Assembly (NCBI GenBank): GCA_039989475.1
Contig: JBDXHU010000004.1
Span: forward strand, 62,001 to 126,000
DNA length: 64,000 nucleotides
Direction: 5' to 3'
Origin: JBDXHU01 sp039989475
Lineage (GTDB): Bacteria; Pseudomonadota; Gammaproteobacteria; Pseudomonadales; Halieaceae
The position numbers and the translations under genes are program-made. Positions within the stretch are counted from its first letter, which is position 1. Every line of letters begins with the position of its first letter. Of this stretch, positions 24,288-32,672 are shown in pieces. The notes under the pieces are model-generated. The model did no database searches and was not told the origin of the DNA. It saw nothing but the letters and a program-made list of their open reading frames with translations.

Positions 24288-24911
24288 TCATGCGGCCAGA
24301 CCGACTGCTGTTGACTGCATGGGAACAAACCCGGGCAGCTGTTCCACGCGGCCCAACCAGGCACGAATATTCGGGTAGTTGTCCAGTGCCACGCCACCTT
24401 CCGGCGCATGAGCGATGTACACGTAGTTGGCTACATCTGCCAGGGTAGGACGCTCACCCACCAGCCAGTTGCGGTCCGCCAGGTGACTCTCGAGAACCTC
24501 GAGCACAGTGTGTGCAATCTCGATGGCACGCGCCTGGTCCAGACCAGCGCCAAACACAGTCACCAGCCGCGCGTTTGCGGGACCGTAGACCACTGGTCCG
24601 GCCGCGACCGAGAGGAAACGCTGGACTTCAGCCGCCATCACCGGGTCTGTCGGCAGCCAGCTATGGGTAGCGTCATATTTGTTGGCGAGGTAAACCAGGA
24701 TTGCATTGGAGTCAGCGATCACGGTGTCGCCATCCTCAAGCACCGGCACCTGGCCGAAGCGATTCATGGCCAGGAACTCCGGCTGCTTGTGGGCGCCGTT
24801 AACCAGGTCGACATCAACCAGCTCAATGTCCTTGTTCAGCAGGGACAGGAACAGCTCGGCGCGGTGTGAGTGGCCCGACAGGGCGTGACGGTAAAGTTTA
24901 ATCGTGCTCAT
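24288..24911 (-). CDS. Glutathione S-transferase family protein
   Basis: A 207-residue protein starting at the ATG at 24911, supported by AGGAGA 6-7 bases upstream. The thioredoxin-like N-terminal domain (residues 1-80) begins IKLYRHALSGHSHRAELFLSLL, with the usual cis-proline context GQVPVLEDG and the glutathione gamma-glutamyl contact ADSNAILVYLA. The all-helical C-terminal domain carries the conserved ERPTLADVANYVYIAHAPEG, with the N-capping aspartate. Serine or histidine near residue 12 would be the catalytic contact; there is no cysteine there. Its substrate is unknown. It is followed downstream on the opposite strand by the unknown lipoprotein and lies 73 bp after the PNPOx-FNR fusion gene, so a joint transcript is possible. 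Confidence 0.9.
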   Translation of the reverse strand: MSTIKLYRHALSGHSHRAELFLSLLNKDIELVDVDLVNGAHKQPEFLAMNRFGQVPVLEDGDTVIADSNAILVYLANKYDATHSWLPTDPVMAAEVQRFLSVAAGPVVYGPANARLVTVFGAGLDQARAIEIAHTVLEVLESHLADRNWLVGERPTLADVANYVYIAHAPEGGVALDNYPNIRAWLGRVEQLPGFVPMQSTAVGLAA

Positions 24912-24984
24912 GGTGGTTCTCCTTTCAGTTTCAGTGGGGTTCAAGCCAGGTTTAGAGCCCATTTCGCGAGCCCGGTTAAATCAA

Positions 24985-26304
24985 TCAGGCAAATAATTCC
25001 AGGCGCACCCTGTCCCGCGAGATACCGACCTCGCGGGCGGCGTCCTGTACACCGGCTACCAGCCGGTCCGGACCGCAGACATAGATCACAGCATCAGCGG
25101 CGGCACCGGTCATAAGAGCGGCAAGGTCGATACGCTCGCCGTCGGCGCTGCTGTAAACACGCAGACGCTCGGCCAGCTGACGCTCGAGGCGATCACGGAA
25201 AGCCATATCCTTTCGGGCGCGGCCGGCGTAGTGCAGTTCAAAGTTGCCATTGCGTGCGTCCAGTGCCTGGGCCATGGCCTTGATCGGGGTAATGCCAATG
25301 CCGCCGGCGATAAGCAGCGCCGGACGCTCATCGCTGTGCAGGGCAAAATGATTAGCGGGCATTCCGGTGCGGATGCGGGTTCCGATCTGGTAGCTGTCGT
25401 GCACCGCGCCGGAGCCACCACGGCCCTCCTCTTCGCGCAGCACCGCGATCTCATAGACATCGCGGCGCTCCGGATTGGAGGCAATGGAGTAATGACGATC
25501 GCTGCGCTCACCCGTGGGCAGGATGACGGGCACCACCAGGTGGGAACCGGGTTCTACCTCGGGCAGGTCCTTACCTTCCGGGTCGCGCAATTCAAAGGCA
25601 CGGACACGCGGGGCCAGCTGGCGCACGCCGCTGACCACGAGCTCCAGCGGGCCATCACCGATGACTTCGTCCGGTGCAAGCGGCGACTCTGCGCTCGTAG
25701 CCGGGGTCGTATTATTCAGCGCCGCGCGCAGCTTGCGGTTTTCTTCCTGAAGGCTGGCGACCACGGACTCGATCTCGACCCGGGTAAAACGCGGGGTGAT
25801 GTGCTGGGGGCAGTTCCAGTCGAAGCCTTCCACCGTGATGACAAAGGCACGCTCAATCTGCACCGGATAATCCCTGTCTTCCAGCTGATCCAGGATGTCC
25901 TGCTCGCTGCTGTCGACGATGCGCACACGACCCAGCATTTTCAGTCGGCGCTGATTCGGGTAGTCCATGAAGAACAGGGCCACCCGATCATTGTTCTGGA
26001 AATTGCCGGTGCTCACGTACTGGCGGTTGCCGGAGTAATCGGCGAAGCCAATGGTTCTCTCATCCAGTACTTTCATAAAACCGGCAGGGCCACCCCGGTG
26101 TTGCAGGTAAGGCCAGCCGGTTTCACTCACGCTGGCCATATAGAAGCTGTCGCGCTGCAGCAGGAACTCAGCCTCGCGGCCGCGCAGCTCGTGGTTGAAG
26201 CTGGCGCCGGCACCCATGGCCGCGTAGTTATCGCGGCTGCCCATAGCGGACTGCAGTTCCAGAATCGCTGGCGTAAAGGCTATGTCGTGGTAGCTGTGTC
26301 CCAT
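24985..26304 (-). CDS. PNPOx-like flavin domain fused to ferredoxin-reductase domain
   Basis: A 439-residue fusion. Residues about 30-200 form a pyridoxamine-phosphate-oxidase-like FMN-binding split barrel (FYMASVSETGWPYLQHRGGPAGF, FMDYPNQRRLKMLGRVRI). A short helical linker follows. Residues about 220-439 form an oxidoreductase FAD/NAD domain with RHYSIAS for FAD and GGIGITPIKAMAQAL for the nucleotide. Known relatives often end with a plant-type 2Fe-2S domain; this protein stops at RVRLELFA without its cysteines. It probably moves electrons from NAD(P)H through FAD to FMN. The divergent LysR gene 158 bp away is the likely regulator. Confidence 0.85.
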   Translation of the reverse strand: MGHSYHDIAFTPAILELQSAMGSRDNYAAMGAGASFNHELRGREAEFLLQRDSFYMASVSETGWPYLQHRGGPAGFMKVLDERTIGFADYSGNRQYVSTGNFQNNDRVALFFMDYPNQRRLKMLGRVRIVDSSEQDILDQLEDRDYPVQIERAFVITVEGFDWNCPQHITPRFTRVEIESVVASLQEENRKLRAALNNTTPATSAESPLAPDEVIGDGPLELVVSGVRQLAPRVRAFELRDPEGKDLPEVEPGSHLVVPVILPTGERSDRHYSIASNPERRDVYEIAVLREEEGRGGSGAVHDSYQIGTRIRTGMPANHFALHSDERPALLIAGGIGITPIKAMAQALDARNGNFELHYAGRARKDMAFRDRLERQLAERLRVYSSADGERIDLAALMTGAAADAVIYVCGPDRLVAGVQDAAREVGISRDRVRLELFA

Positions 26305-26462
26305 GGTGCTGTCCTCGCGCCTGGCTTCGGTTAATGGTTTAACTTCGGGGCTTTGCTCTGTGGCAACACCGCTGTGCCGCCGATGGATGTACTATCGCTA
26401 ATTTCCAAAAGAGAAAGAATCCGTTAAAATTGCAATTTATTATTTCATTTAGTGGAATAATC

Positions 26463-27371
26463 ATGGATCGACTACAGCAGATGCAGACCTTCATCGCGGT
26501 GGCGGAAGAACAGGGTTTCTCCGCGGCAGCCCGGCGTTTGCAACAATCCGCCCCCGCCGTGACCCGGGCGGTGGCCGCCCTGGAGCAACACCTGGGTGTG
26601 AAGCTGTTGAACCGCACGACCCGCCATGTCCGCACCACCGAATCGGGGCAACGCTACCTGGAAGACGCCCGTCGTATCCTCGCCGAGGTGGAAGCCGCCG
26701 ATGAAGCTGCTGCCGGCATTAATGCCGAGCCTCGCGGGCAACTCTCTGTCACCGCGCCGGTGATGTTTGGCCGCCGCTTCGTGATACCGGGCATCGTCGA
26801 ATACCTGGAGCGCTACCCGGAAATGCGAGTGGACTCGGTGTTCCTGGACCGGGCGGTCAACCTGCTTGAAGAGGGCCTGGATGTCGGCATTCGGATCGGC
26901 GAGCTACCGGATTCCTCCATGCGCGCACTGCGGGTGGGCTCCGTGCGTCGCATGCTGGTCGCCTCGCCCGCCTACCTCAAACAGCGTGGAGTGCCGAAAA
27001 CACCGCAGGAACTTGGCATGCACACGGTAATTGCCTCCAGCGCAGGGGATTACTCCGCCGGCTGGCGCTTCCACTTTCCCGATGGTGAACAGGGCGTCCG
27101 GGTTCGACCGCGCCTGACGGTAACGACCAATGACGCAGCAATCGAGGCGGCGCTGGAAGGCCTGGGCATTGCCCGACTGCTGTCCTACCAGGTGGCGCAG
27201 GAACTGGAGCAAGGCCGGCTGCTTACCCTGCTGGAAAGCTTCGAACCGCCACCCAGCCCGATTCATATCATCCATCGAACCGGGCCCCACTCACCCAGTA
27301 AGGTGCGGGCATTCATCGACCTGATGGCGGAGAAGCTGCGGGGCAAGCCGGCCTTAAACCCGGAGAGCTAA
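26463..27371 (+). CDS. LysR family transcriptional regulator
   Basis: A 302-residue regulator starting at the ATG at 26463, where the helix-turn-helix domain begins (MDRLQQMQTFIAVAEEQGFSAAARRLQQSAPAVTRAVAALEQHLGVKLLNRTTRHVRTTESG). The effector-binding domain follows from residue 90 (GQLSVTAPVMFGRRFVIPGIVEYLERYPEMRVD). The start at 26430 is not needed. It is divergent from the PNPOx-FNR gene, with an AT-rich intergenic region containing an ATTGCAAT-type palindrome. LysR regulators commonly control the divergent neighbour. Its stop overlaps the stop of the convergent serine hydrolase by 4 bp. Confidence 0.9.
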   Translation: MDRLQQMQTFIAVAEEQGFSAAARRLQQSAPAVTRAVAALEQHLGVKLLNRTTRHVRTTESGQRYLEDARRILAEVEAADEAAAGINAEPRGQLSVTAPVMFGRRFVIPGIVEYLERYPEMRVDSVFLDRAVNLLEEGLDVGIRIGELPDSSMRALRVGSVRRMLVASPAYLKQRGVPKTPQELGMHTVIASSAGDYSAGWRFHFPDGEQGVRVRPRLTVTTNDAAIEAALEGLGIARLLSYQVAQELEQGRLLTLLESFEPPPSPIHIIHRTGPHSPSKVRAFIDLMAEKLRGKPALNPES

Positions 27372-28723
27372 TCCGGGCCAGGCAGGTTCGCCAACACGCC
27401 CTGCAGCAGTTCGGCCACGCCGTTAAGCTCAAAGCTACTGGCCAGCCCCAGCCTCACCACCACCAATTCCTGATCCGGAAACACGGCCACGTACTGGCCA
27501 TTGTGCCCCGAGGCGTAGAACAGTTTGCGCGGCAGCTCAGGGAAGTCGTAAGCCTGGGTGTTGAGCCAAAATCCACGACCATAGTTACCATGGGTATTGG
27601 CCGGGCGCGGCGTGACCGAAGCCTGCATCCACTCCTGTGACAACAGCTCGCTGCGACCGTGATAGGCATCGAGCCAGAAACGCCCAACCCTGGCCCAGCC
27701 AATCGCCGTCATATAAGAGTAGGAGGAGCCGACCTGGATACCGGAGGCATCGCGTTCGTGCGCATAGGGTGACAATCCCAGTGGTCCGGAAAAATTGCTG
27801 CCTATCCAGCGAATATAGGCTTCCCCTTGCAGGGAATGGGTCCACAGCCAGGCGGCCAGGTTGGTATCGCCGCTGGAGTAATTAAAGTGTTCGCCCGGTG
27901 CATGGCGCTGCCCCGTACCCGGCGCCACTCGCCACATGGCCGGACTGCGGTAGAGCATCTGTGTCGCATCATCGCCGGGCAGATAGGTTTCCTCAAAGTC
28001 GAAGCCACTCTCCATGTGCAGGAGATGGCCCAGGTTCAGTGCCGGGTCGATGTTGCCAGCCAGATCCGGGTCAACCCTGTGCACCGCATCGCGCACGGAA
28101 TCCGTCAGTGCCAGGGCGCCCTCGCTCACCTGCATACCCACCCAGGTGGCCATCAGGCTCTTGTTCATGGACCAACCCTGCAGCGGGGTCGCGCCATGTA
28201 CGGGCGCGGCATAGCGTTCAGCAATTATTTCGCCCCGGTGCATGACGATAACCGCCTGTGTATGCCGCTGGCCGCTTACCGGCTCAAGGAAGGCCTGGTC
28301 GATCACCGCGGCCATTGCCGCCGAGGGCATGACAGGGTCATCCGGCTCATAGATGATCTCGTAATCAAAGGGACGATAGCCGGGCAATGCGGCCTCGTCC
28401 GGTGGATTGAGCACACAGCCCATAGTGGGCGCGGTGTATACGGCCACCGCACTGGAGCCCAGCAGCGAGGCGCGAACACGGGTTGCCGGCACATCCACCT
28501 CAGTGTGCAAAAGCGGCCATAAGGGCCCCAGCGCAGCCATACTCAAGTGGATGTCATTTTCGATAATATAATCCGCAGGCAAGCCGGAACGGAACACGCC
28601 GGAACACAACTGCTTGGCCGAATAACCGGTGGCCAAATCAAATGCGGGCACAATCCAGCGCCCGGCCACAATCGCGCCCAGCACTAACAACAGGCCAGCG
28701 GCCATCCCTGATCGCTTGATCAT
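27368..28723 (-). CDS. Serine hydrolase, class C beta-lactamase family
   Basis: A 451-residue protein with an N-terminal hydrophobic segment (residues 7-28), so it is exported or membrane-anchored. The beta-lactamase/esterase fold occupies about residues 150-445. The nucleophile motif S-x-x-K is SMNK in GWSMNKSLMATWVGMQ; the Y-x-N/S position is YSS in HFNYSSGDTN; the third motif appears as SGHNGQYV. Members act as D-Ala carboxypeptidase-like enzymes, esterases or 6-aminohexanoate hydrolases rather than resistance enzymes. About 120 residues before the fold are specific to this subgroup. It overlaps the convergent LysR stop by 4 bp, and the F420-type reductase lies 9 bp upstream, so the two are probably co-transcribed. 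Confidence 0.87.
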   Translation of the reverse strand: MIKRSGMAAGLLLVLGAIVAGRWIVPAFDLATGYSAKQLCSGVFRSGLPADYIIENDIHLSMAALGPLWPLLHTEVDVPATRVRASLLGSSAVAVYTAPTMGCVLNPPDEAALPGYRPFDYEIIYEPDDPVMPSAAMAAVIDQAFLEPVSGQRHTQAVIVMHRGEIIAERYAAPVHGATPLQGWSMNKSLMATWVGMQVSEGALALTDSVRDAVHRVDPDLAGNIDPALNLGHLLHMESGFDFEETYLPGDDATQMLYRSPAMWRVAPGTGQRHAPGEHFNYSSGDTNLAAWLWTHSLQGEAYIRWIGSNFSGPLGLSPYAHERDASGIQVGSSYSYMTAIGWARVGRFWLDAYHGRSELLSQEWMQASVTPRPANTHGNYGRGFWLNTQAYDFPELPRKLFYASGHNGQYVAVFPDQELVVVRLGLASSFELNGVAELLQGVLANLPGPD

Positions 28724-28732
28724 TGTGCTGTG

Positions 28733-29188
28733 CTAAATCGGATCCAGCACCACGACCGGTATCTGCCTTTCGGTGGCGGCCTGGTAATCGGTATAGGGCG
28801 CGTAGTAGTCGACCATCAGGTCCCACAAGCGCTGGCGCTCCTCACCCTCGGCGACCCGCGCTACCGCATCATATTTATCATTGGCGACCTGGATATGAAC
28901 CCTGGGCTCAGCGTCCAGGTTGAGAAACCAGGACGGGTGCGCCGGCGCGCCGCCTTTGGAGGCAATCACACAGTAGCCTCCAGCGCCGGTCGGCCGATAA
29001 ATCAACGGCAGCATGGATTTATTGCCGGACTTGCGACCGGTGGTGGTCAACAGCAGCGTGGTCAGCATGCCCTCGCCACCGCCCATGGAAGCGTCCCACA
29101 GGTGCGCTGCCTCACCGTCACGCAGGTACAACTCAACATGCTCTTTGATAAAGGGAGGCATGGCATCGGGGATAGTGATAACAGTCAC
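28733..29188 (-). CDS. Deazaflavin-dependent nitroreductase family protein
   Basis: A 151-residue split-barrel protein of the F420H2-dependent reductase (Ddn-like) family. The family marks are LLTTTGRKSGNKSMLPLIYRPTGAGGYCVIASKGGAPAHPSWFLNLDAEPRVHIQV, including the TTGRKSG and HPxWxxNLxAxP blocks. The start is GTG at 29188, with AGGAG 7 bases upstream. Family members in actinobacteria reduce nitroimidazoles, quinones or aflatoxins with F420; in a gammaproteobacterium the cofactor may be F420 or a flavin, which the sequence cannot decide. It precedes the serine hydrolase by 9 bp on the same strand. Confidence 0.85.
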   Translation of the reverse strand: MTVITIPDAMPPFIKEHVELYLRDGEAAHLWDASMGGGEGMLTTLLLTTTGRKSGNKSMLPLIYRPTGAGGYCVIASKGGAPAHPSWFLNLDAEPRVHIQVANDKYDAVARVAEGEERQRLWDLMVDYYAPYTDYQAATERQIPVVVLDPI

Positions 29189-29326
29189 AGTTATTCTCCT
29201 TGGTTTTTCGGTTTATACGTGCGAAGGCCTAAGCATATAAGCATAATAGTTCAATTCCAGCCGTGAAACTTGATCACAGCGCGCTGAGTGCTACTGTAGA
29301 GCTTCTACCACTTTCGAGTCGCGCCC

Positions 29327-30421
29327 ATGCTTCCCACCCGCCTGCACACCTACTGCCTGGTACTGGTTTTTTGCACGCTGGCCAGCGCCTGTTCCAACAA
29401 GACACCCGAGGCCGACAGCCCCACTCCGGCGGCCAGTGAGACGGCTGCTGCTAGCAGTGCGGCAGATACAAGCGCTGATTCAAGTGCTGATTCAAGTGCT
29501 ATGGCCAGCCGCGGCAATGAGGCAGAAGCTGACCCCTCCAACTGGTGGTCCGCCCTGCCCCGGGCGGCGTGGGCCAGCTACGAAAAAATCGAGACCCAGA
29601 ATCCCTGGTTTGAGGTTTACCGGATCATGGACGGCATCTACGCGATCTACGAGCCGGGCCAGTTCGAAGAGGTGATCTCCTTCCTGATTGTAGGCAAGAG
29701 CCAGGCCCTGCTGTTTGATACCGGCCTGGGCATGGACAATATACTCAGCGTGGTCAAAGGCCTGACCAAGAAGCGAATCACCGTGCTGAATTCCCACGGC
29801 CACTACGACCACATAGGCGGCAATTACCAGTTCGATAACATCATTGGCCGCAACACAGCCTTCACCCAGGCCCGCGCCAAAGGCATTGCCCACGACAAGG
29901 TCGCCGAATTTGCCAGCGAGGACTGGATCTGGAAACAGCACCCACCCAACTTCCTGCCCGGTAGCTACCACATCAAACCCTACGAGTTCAGTCGCTGGAT
30001 TGAGGAGGGGCAATTTATTGACCTCGGCGAAGTCAGCCTGGAAGTGGTATTTGCCCCCGGCCATGCCCCGGATGGCATTGTGCTCATCGATCACCAGCGC
30101 CGCCTCATGTTCACCGGCGACACCTTCTACCCGGCCCCGCTGTACGCCCACCTGGAGGGTTCCAGTTTTGACGATTACGCTGCGACTGCCAACAAGCTGG
30201 CCGCCATGGTCGGTGCCGTCGATACCTTGCTCACTTCCCACAACGTGCCGACGGCAAGCAGCGACAAGTTGCGCCAACTCAACGCCGCCTTCCAGTCCAT
30301 CATCGCCGGCATCGCCCCCTTTGAGATGACGGACGACGGCCGCGAATACCGCTTCGATGGCTTCTCCATCCTCACCCACGATCCGCCCCAGGACGAGGTG
30401 GATGTGTTTAAGCCACTGTGA
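29327..30421 (+). CDS. MBL-fold hydrolase, lipoprotein
   Basis: A 364-residue metallo-beta-lactamase-fold protein anchored as a lipoprotein (lipobox LASAC-S near residues 18-23). Residues 25-70 are a low-complexity Ala/Ser/Asp/Glu linker with SADSSADSS repeats. The fold follows, with the metal motif H-G-H-Y-D-H (NSHGHYDHIGG), FAPGHAPDGI and MFTGDTFYPAPLY; the closing histidine is in TSHNVPTASS. The family resembles the broad glyoxalase-II or quorum-lactonase-like group; the substrate is unknown. It is not close to the three paralogues in the first 9 kb. The stop overlaps the GTG start of the glycerophosphodiesterase gene by 4 bp, so they are translated together. Confidence 0.85.
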   Translation: MLPTRLHTYCLVLVFCTLASACSNKTPEADSPTPAASETAAASSAADTSADSSADSSAMASRGNEAEADPSNWWSALPRAAWASYEKIETQNPWFEVYRIMDGIYAIYEPGQFEEVISFLIVGKSQALLFDTGLGMDNILSVVKGLTKKRITVLNSHGHYDHIGGNYQFDNIIGRNTAFTQARAKGIAHDKVAEFASEDWIWKQHPPNFLPGSYHIKPYEFSRWIEEGQFIDLGEVSLEVVFAPGHAPDGIVLIDHQRRLMFTGDTFYPAPLYAHLEGSSFDDYAATANKLAAMVGAVDTLLTSHNVPTASSDKLRQLNAAFQSIIAGIAPFEMTDDGREYRFDGFSILTHDPPQDEVDVFKPL

Positions 30422-31149
30422 TTGTTTACGGCCATCGCGGTGCCCGCGGCGAAGCGCCAGAAAACACCATAGCCGGAGCCCGGCATGCGGTAGCGCGCGG
30501 CGTGCGTGCACTGGAAATTGACCTGCGCCTGTCAGCCGACGGCCAACTGGTGGTCGCACACGATGCCGGGCTCAAGCGTTGCACCGGTGCAAGCGGCAAA
30601 CTCAATCAACTCAAGGCTGCCGAACTGGGACGACTCGACGCCCGTGCCGACGGCCCACCCTGGCCCAACAAACGCGGCACAGGCATTCCCGGCATGAGCG
30701 CCCTGTATAAGGCGGTTCCCGAAATAAAACACTGGCAACTGGAACTGAAAAGCCTGGGCAAGAAAAATAACCCGGCGCTCGCCGCCGCCACTGTGGACTG
30801 GCTGCGCCAGCACAAGGCCCCCGCCGTGGTTACCTCTTTAGAGCCCGACTTGATCTGCGCGGTCAAAGAAGCGCTGCCGAACCAGGCCACCGGTTATGTC
30901 TCGACCACCGCGCAACCGGAGGCGACTCTCGCCGCCTGCGACTGCGACTTCCTGATCGCGCACTGGCAAACCCTCACCGATCGTCGCCAGCTGCGGCGCT
31001 TGCAGGCGCGGGGTATTCATATCAGTTGTTGGACAGTTAATGACGCCAGCGTTATCGAGCAGCTGTTCAAGCTCGGCGTTGACAGTGTGATTAGTGACTA
31101 CCCGTCGATGGCCCTGCCGCTGGTGGCGGCCTTGCAGCGCAAGCGCTAG
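30418..31149 (+). CDS. Glycerophosphodiester phosphodiesterase
   Basis: A 243-residue GDPD-fold enzyme that would cleave glycerophosphodiesters to an alcohol and glycerol-3-phosphate. The N-terminal catalytic motif is YGHRGARGEAPENT; the metal ligands E and D lie in EIDLRLSADGQLVVAHD. The barrel continues to CWTVNDASVIEQLFKLGVDSVISDYP, the usual family end. There is no signal peptide, so it is cytoplasmic. The GTG start overlaps the TGA of the lipoprotein MBL gene (GTGA), so the two are coupled. It converges with the ICMT-like gene with a 4-bp stop overlap. Confidence 0.92.
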   Translation: MIVYGHRGARGEAPENTIAGARHAVARGVRALEIDLRLSADGQLVVAHDAGLKRCTGASGKLNQLKAAELGRLDARADGPPWPNKRGTGIPGMSALYKAVPEIKHWQLELKSLGKKNNPALAAATVDWLRQHKAPAVVTSLEPDLICAVKEALPNQATGYVSTTAQPEATLAACDCDFLIAHWQTLTDRRQLRRLQARGIHISCWTVNDASVIEQLFKLGVDSVISDYPSMALPLVAALQRKR

Positions 31150-31601
31150 ATCCAACGCCGCACCAGCTTGCAGTAGTCGTCGAATTCCTCGCCGAAGATT
31201 TCCCGCAACATAGCCTCTTCCGGGCGGATGTATCGCAACTCGATAATCGCCATGAAGATCGGCGGCACCAGCAGCCCCGCCAGGGTACCGGTGGTGCAGG
31301 CAACACCCAACAGGACCAGGGCCATGCCCAGGTACATGGGATTGCGCGTGACCCGGTAGATGCCGGTGGTCACCAGGGCGCTGACATTCTTGAACGGGAT
31401 AAGATCGGTCTCCGCGGCCTTGAACATACCGCCGGCATGCACCAGCATCAGCAGCCCGATCACAATCGCAAAACTACCCAGGCCCATGGCGAAGCCACCG
31501 GTAAAGCGCGCCAACGGCAGGTAGTTATCAGCCACAAAAATCACGATCAATCCGATCACCAGCCACACTGGCGGGTAAATAATGCGTTTGGGATTACTCA
31601 T
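31146..31601 (-). CDS. Isoprenylcysteine methyltransferase-like membrane protein
   Basis: A 151-residue integral membrane protein with four hydrophobic segments. The C-terminal half carries the signature of the ICMT/phospholipid methyltransferase superfamily: TTGIYRVTRNPMYLGMALVLLG, where the RNPMY motif binds SAM, and EEAMLREIFGEEFDDYCKLVRRWI. Bacterial members methylate unknown lipids or isoprenoid thiols. Its ATG overlaps the stop of the ZIP transporter gene (ATGA), so it is translationally coupled to it. Confidence 0.85.
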   Translation of the reverse strand: MSNPKRIIYPPVWLVIGLIVIFVADNYLPLARFTGGFAMGLGSFAIVIGLLMLVHAGGMFKAAETDLIPFKNVSALVTTGIYRVTRNPMYLGMALVLLGVACTTGTLAGLLVPPIFMAIIELRYIRPEEAMLREIFGEEFDDYCKLVRRWI

Positions 31602-32455
31602 GGCAGCACATGGACTCCGTGGTTCATCCCCGGCTCGATAAAGCGCAGCGCATAGGCCAGGCCAATGCCGACCAGGAATGAGAAGGTCAATTTAAACCGG
31701 TCGTGACTGTGAAAGTGCACTTCCGGCAGCAAGTCACCCAGTGATATACACAAAAATACGCCGGCGGAAAAGGCCAGGGCACAGCCCACGACATAGGCCG
31801 GGTCACCGAGTTGGCCGGCACCCCAGAAAAACAACAGGGCCCCCAGTGGACACAGCAGCGCAAAGGAAATATTGGCCAGGCTCCTCGCCCGTGCGCTCCA
31901 GCCACCCATCTGCATCATGCTGGTAATCGACAGGGCATCCAGTGGCTTATGCAGCAAGATGGCCAGGAATACACCCAGGCCGACCCAACCGGACTCACCG
32001 ACACCGCCGCGCACACTGGCACCCAGGGCCACACCGTCAATAACGGTATGCAGGCCAAGGCCGAGCGCGATGCCCAGCCAACTCAGCGGATGTGCGGAGC
32101 TATCGTGTTGGTGATGATGGTCGTGGTGTCCGTCTTCTTCAGCACTAAAGTCATGCTGGTGAAAGTGAAACAGGCGTAACAGCAATAACATCAGGATCAT
32201 GCCCAGCATGATCCAGGCGACGGCAACATCGATGGCCGACTCGCCGGGATCCAGGCTGTGCTGCAACTGGGCCAGGCCGTGGGGCAGCAGGTGATACAGG
32301 GCCACACCCAGCATCAGGCCGGCGACAAAGCTCATCACCACCTGGGTGCGGGTGTGGGTCATGCGCACCAGCGACGGCAACCACCCCCCCAACAGGGAGG
32401 CGAGGATAATCGCGGCGCTGTAGCCAGCCAGCATCCAAAGCGGTTCGGTGCTCAT
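31598..32455 (-). CDS. ZIP family metal transporter
   Basis: A 285-residue ZIP transporter starting at the ATG at 32455 (a start at 32506 is not supported). Eight hydrophobic segments are visible. A histidine-rich loop (HQHDFSAEEDGHHDHHHQHDSSAH) sits between the third and fourth, as in many zinc ZIPs. The core metal path is formed by LGLHTVIDGVALGASV and AILLHKPLDALSI. It would import Zn2+ or another divalent cation into the cytoplasm. It is upstream of the ICMT-like gene with a 4-bp overlap, and divergent from the aldehyde dehydrogenase across 217 bp. No Zur-type box was recognised. Confidence 0.9.
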   Translation of the reverse strand: MSTEPLWMLAGYSAAIILASLLGGWLPSLVRMTHTRTQVVMSFVAGLMLGVALYHLLPHGLAQLQHSLDPGESAIDVAVAWIMLGMILMLLLLRLFHFHQHDFSAEEDGHHDHHHQHDSSAHPLSWLGIALGLGLHTVIDGVALGASVRGGVGESGWVGLGVFLAILLHKPLDALSITSMMQMGGWSARARSLANISFALLCPLGALLFFWGAGQLGDPAYVVGCALAFSAGVFLCISLGDLLPEVHFHSHDRFKLTFSFLVGIGLAYALRFIEPGMNHGVHVLP

Positions 32456-32610
32456 AGTATCGATCAGAAAATCCGGATAAAAAACCAACGCGCAATGATG
32501 CCTCACTCACTGCCACGCATCAATCGCTCATCTGCAGGCAAACGCGGTCAAGCATGCTGTACCAGAACAGTACCGGAGCCAGATTCCAGACAAGCCAGCC
32601 GCGGCGGGCG

Positions 32611-32639
32611 TTGACTCATGGACTAATGATCATTAGTTT
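32611..32639 (+). promoter_or_regulatory. Promoter of aldehyde dehydrogenase gene with 16-bp palindromic operator
   Basis: TTGACT (32611-32616) and TAGTTT (32634-32639) are 17 bp apart. The perfect palindrome ACTAATGATCATTAGT (32622-32637) lies in the spacer and overlaps the -10, an ideal place for a repressor. No regulator gene is adjacent. Confidence 0.5.
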
Positions 32640-32672
32640 TGATCGCCTGCCTTTACCGCCGAGGACCCGAAC

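Noticed and set aside
29492..30559. Long minus-strand frame (355 codons) opposite the lipoprotein MBL gene
   Set aside because: It is the mirror of a well-supported gene in GC-rich DNA and shows no family motif. Similar mirrors at 33069-34172 and 25231-26334 were dropped for the same reason.
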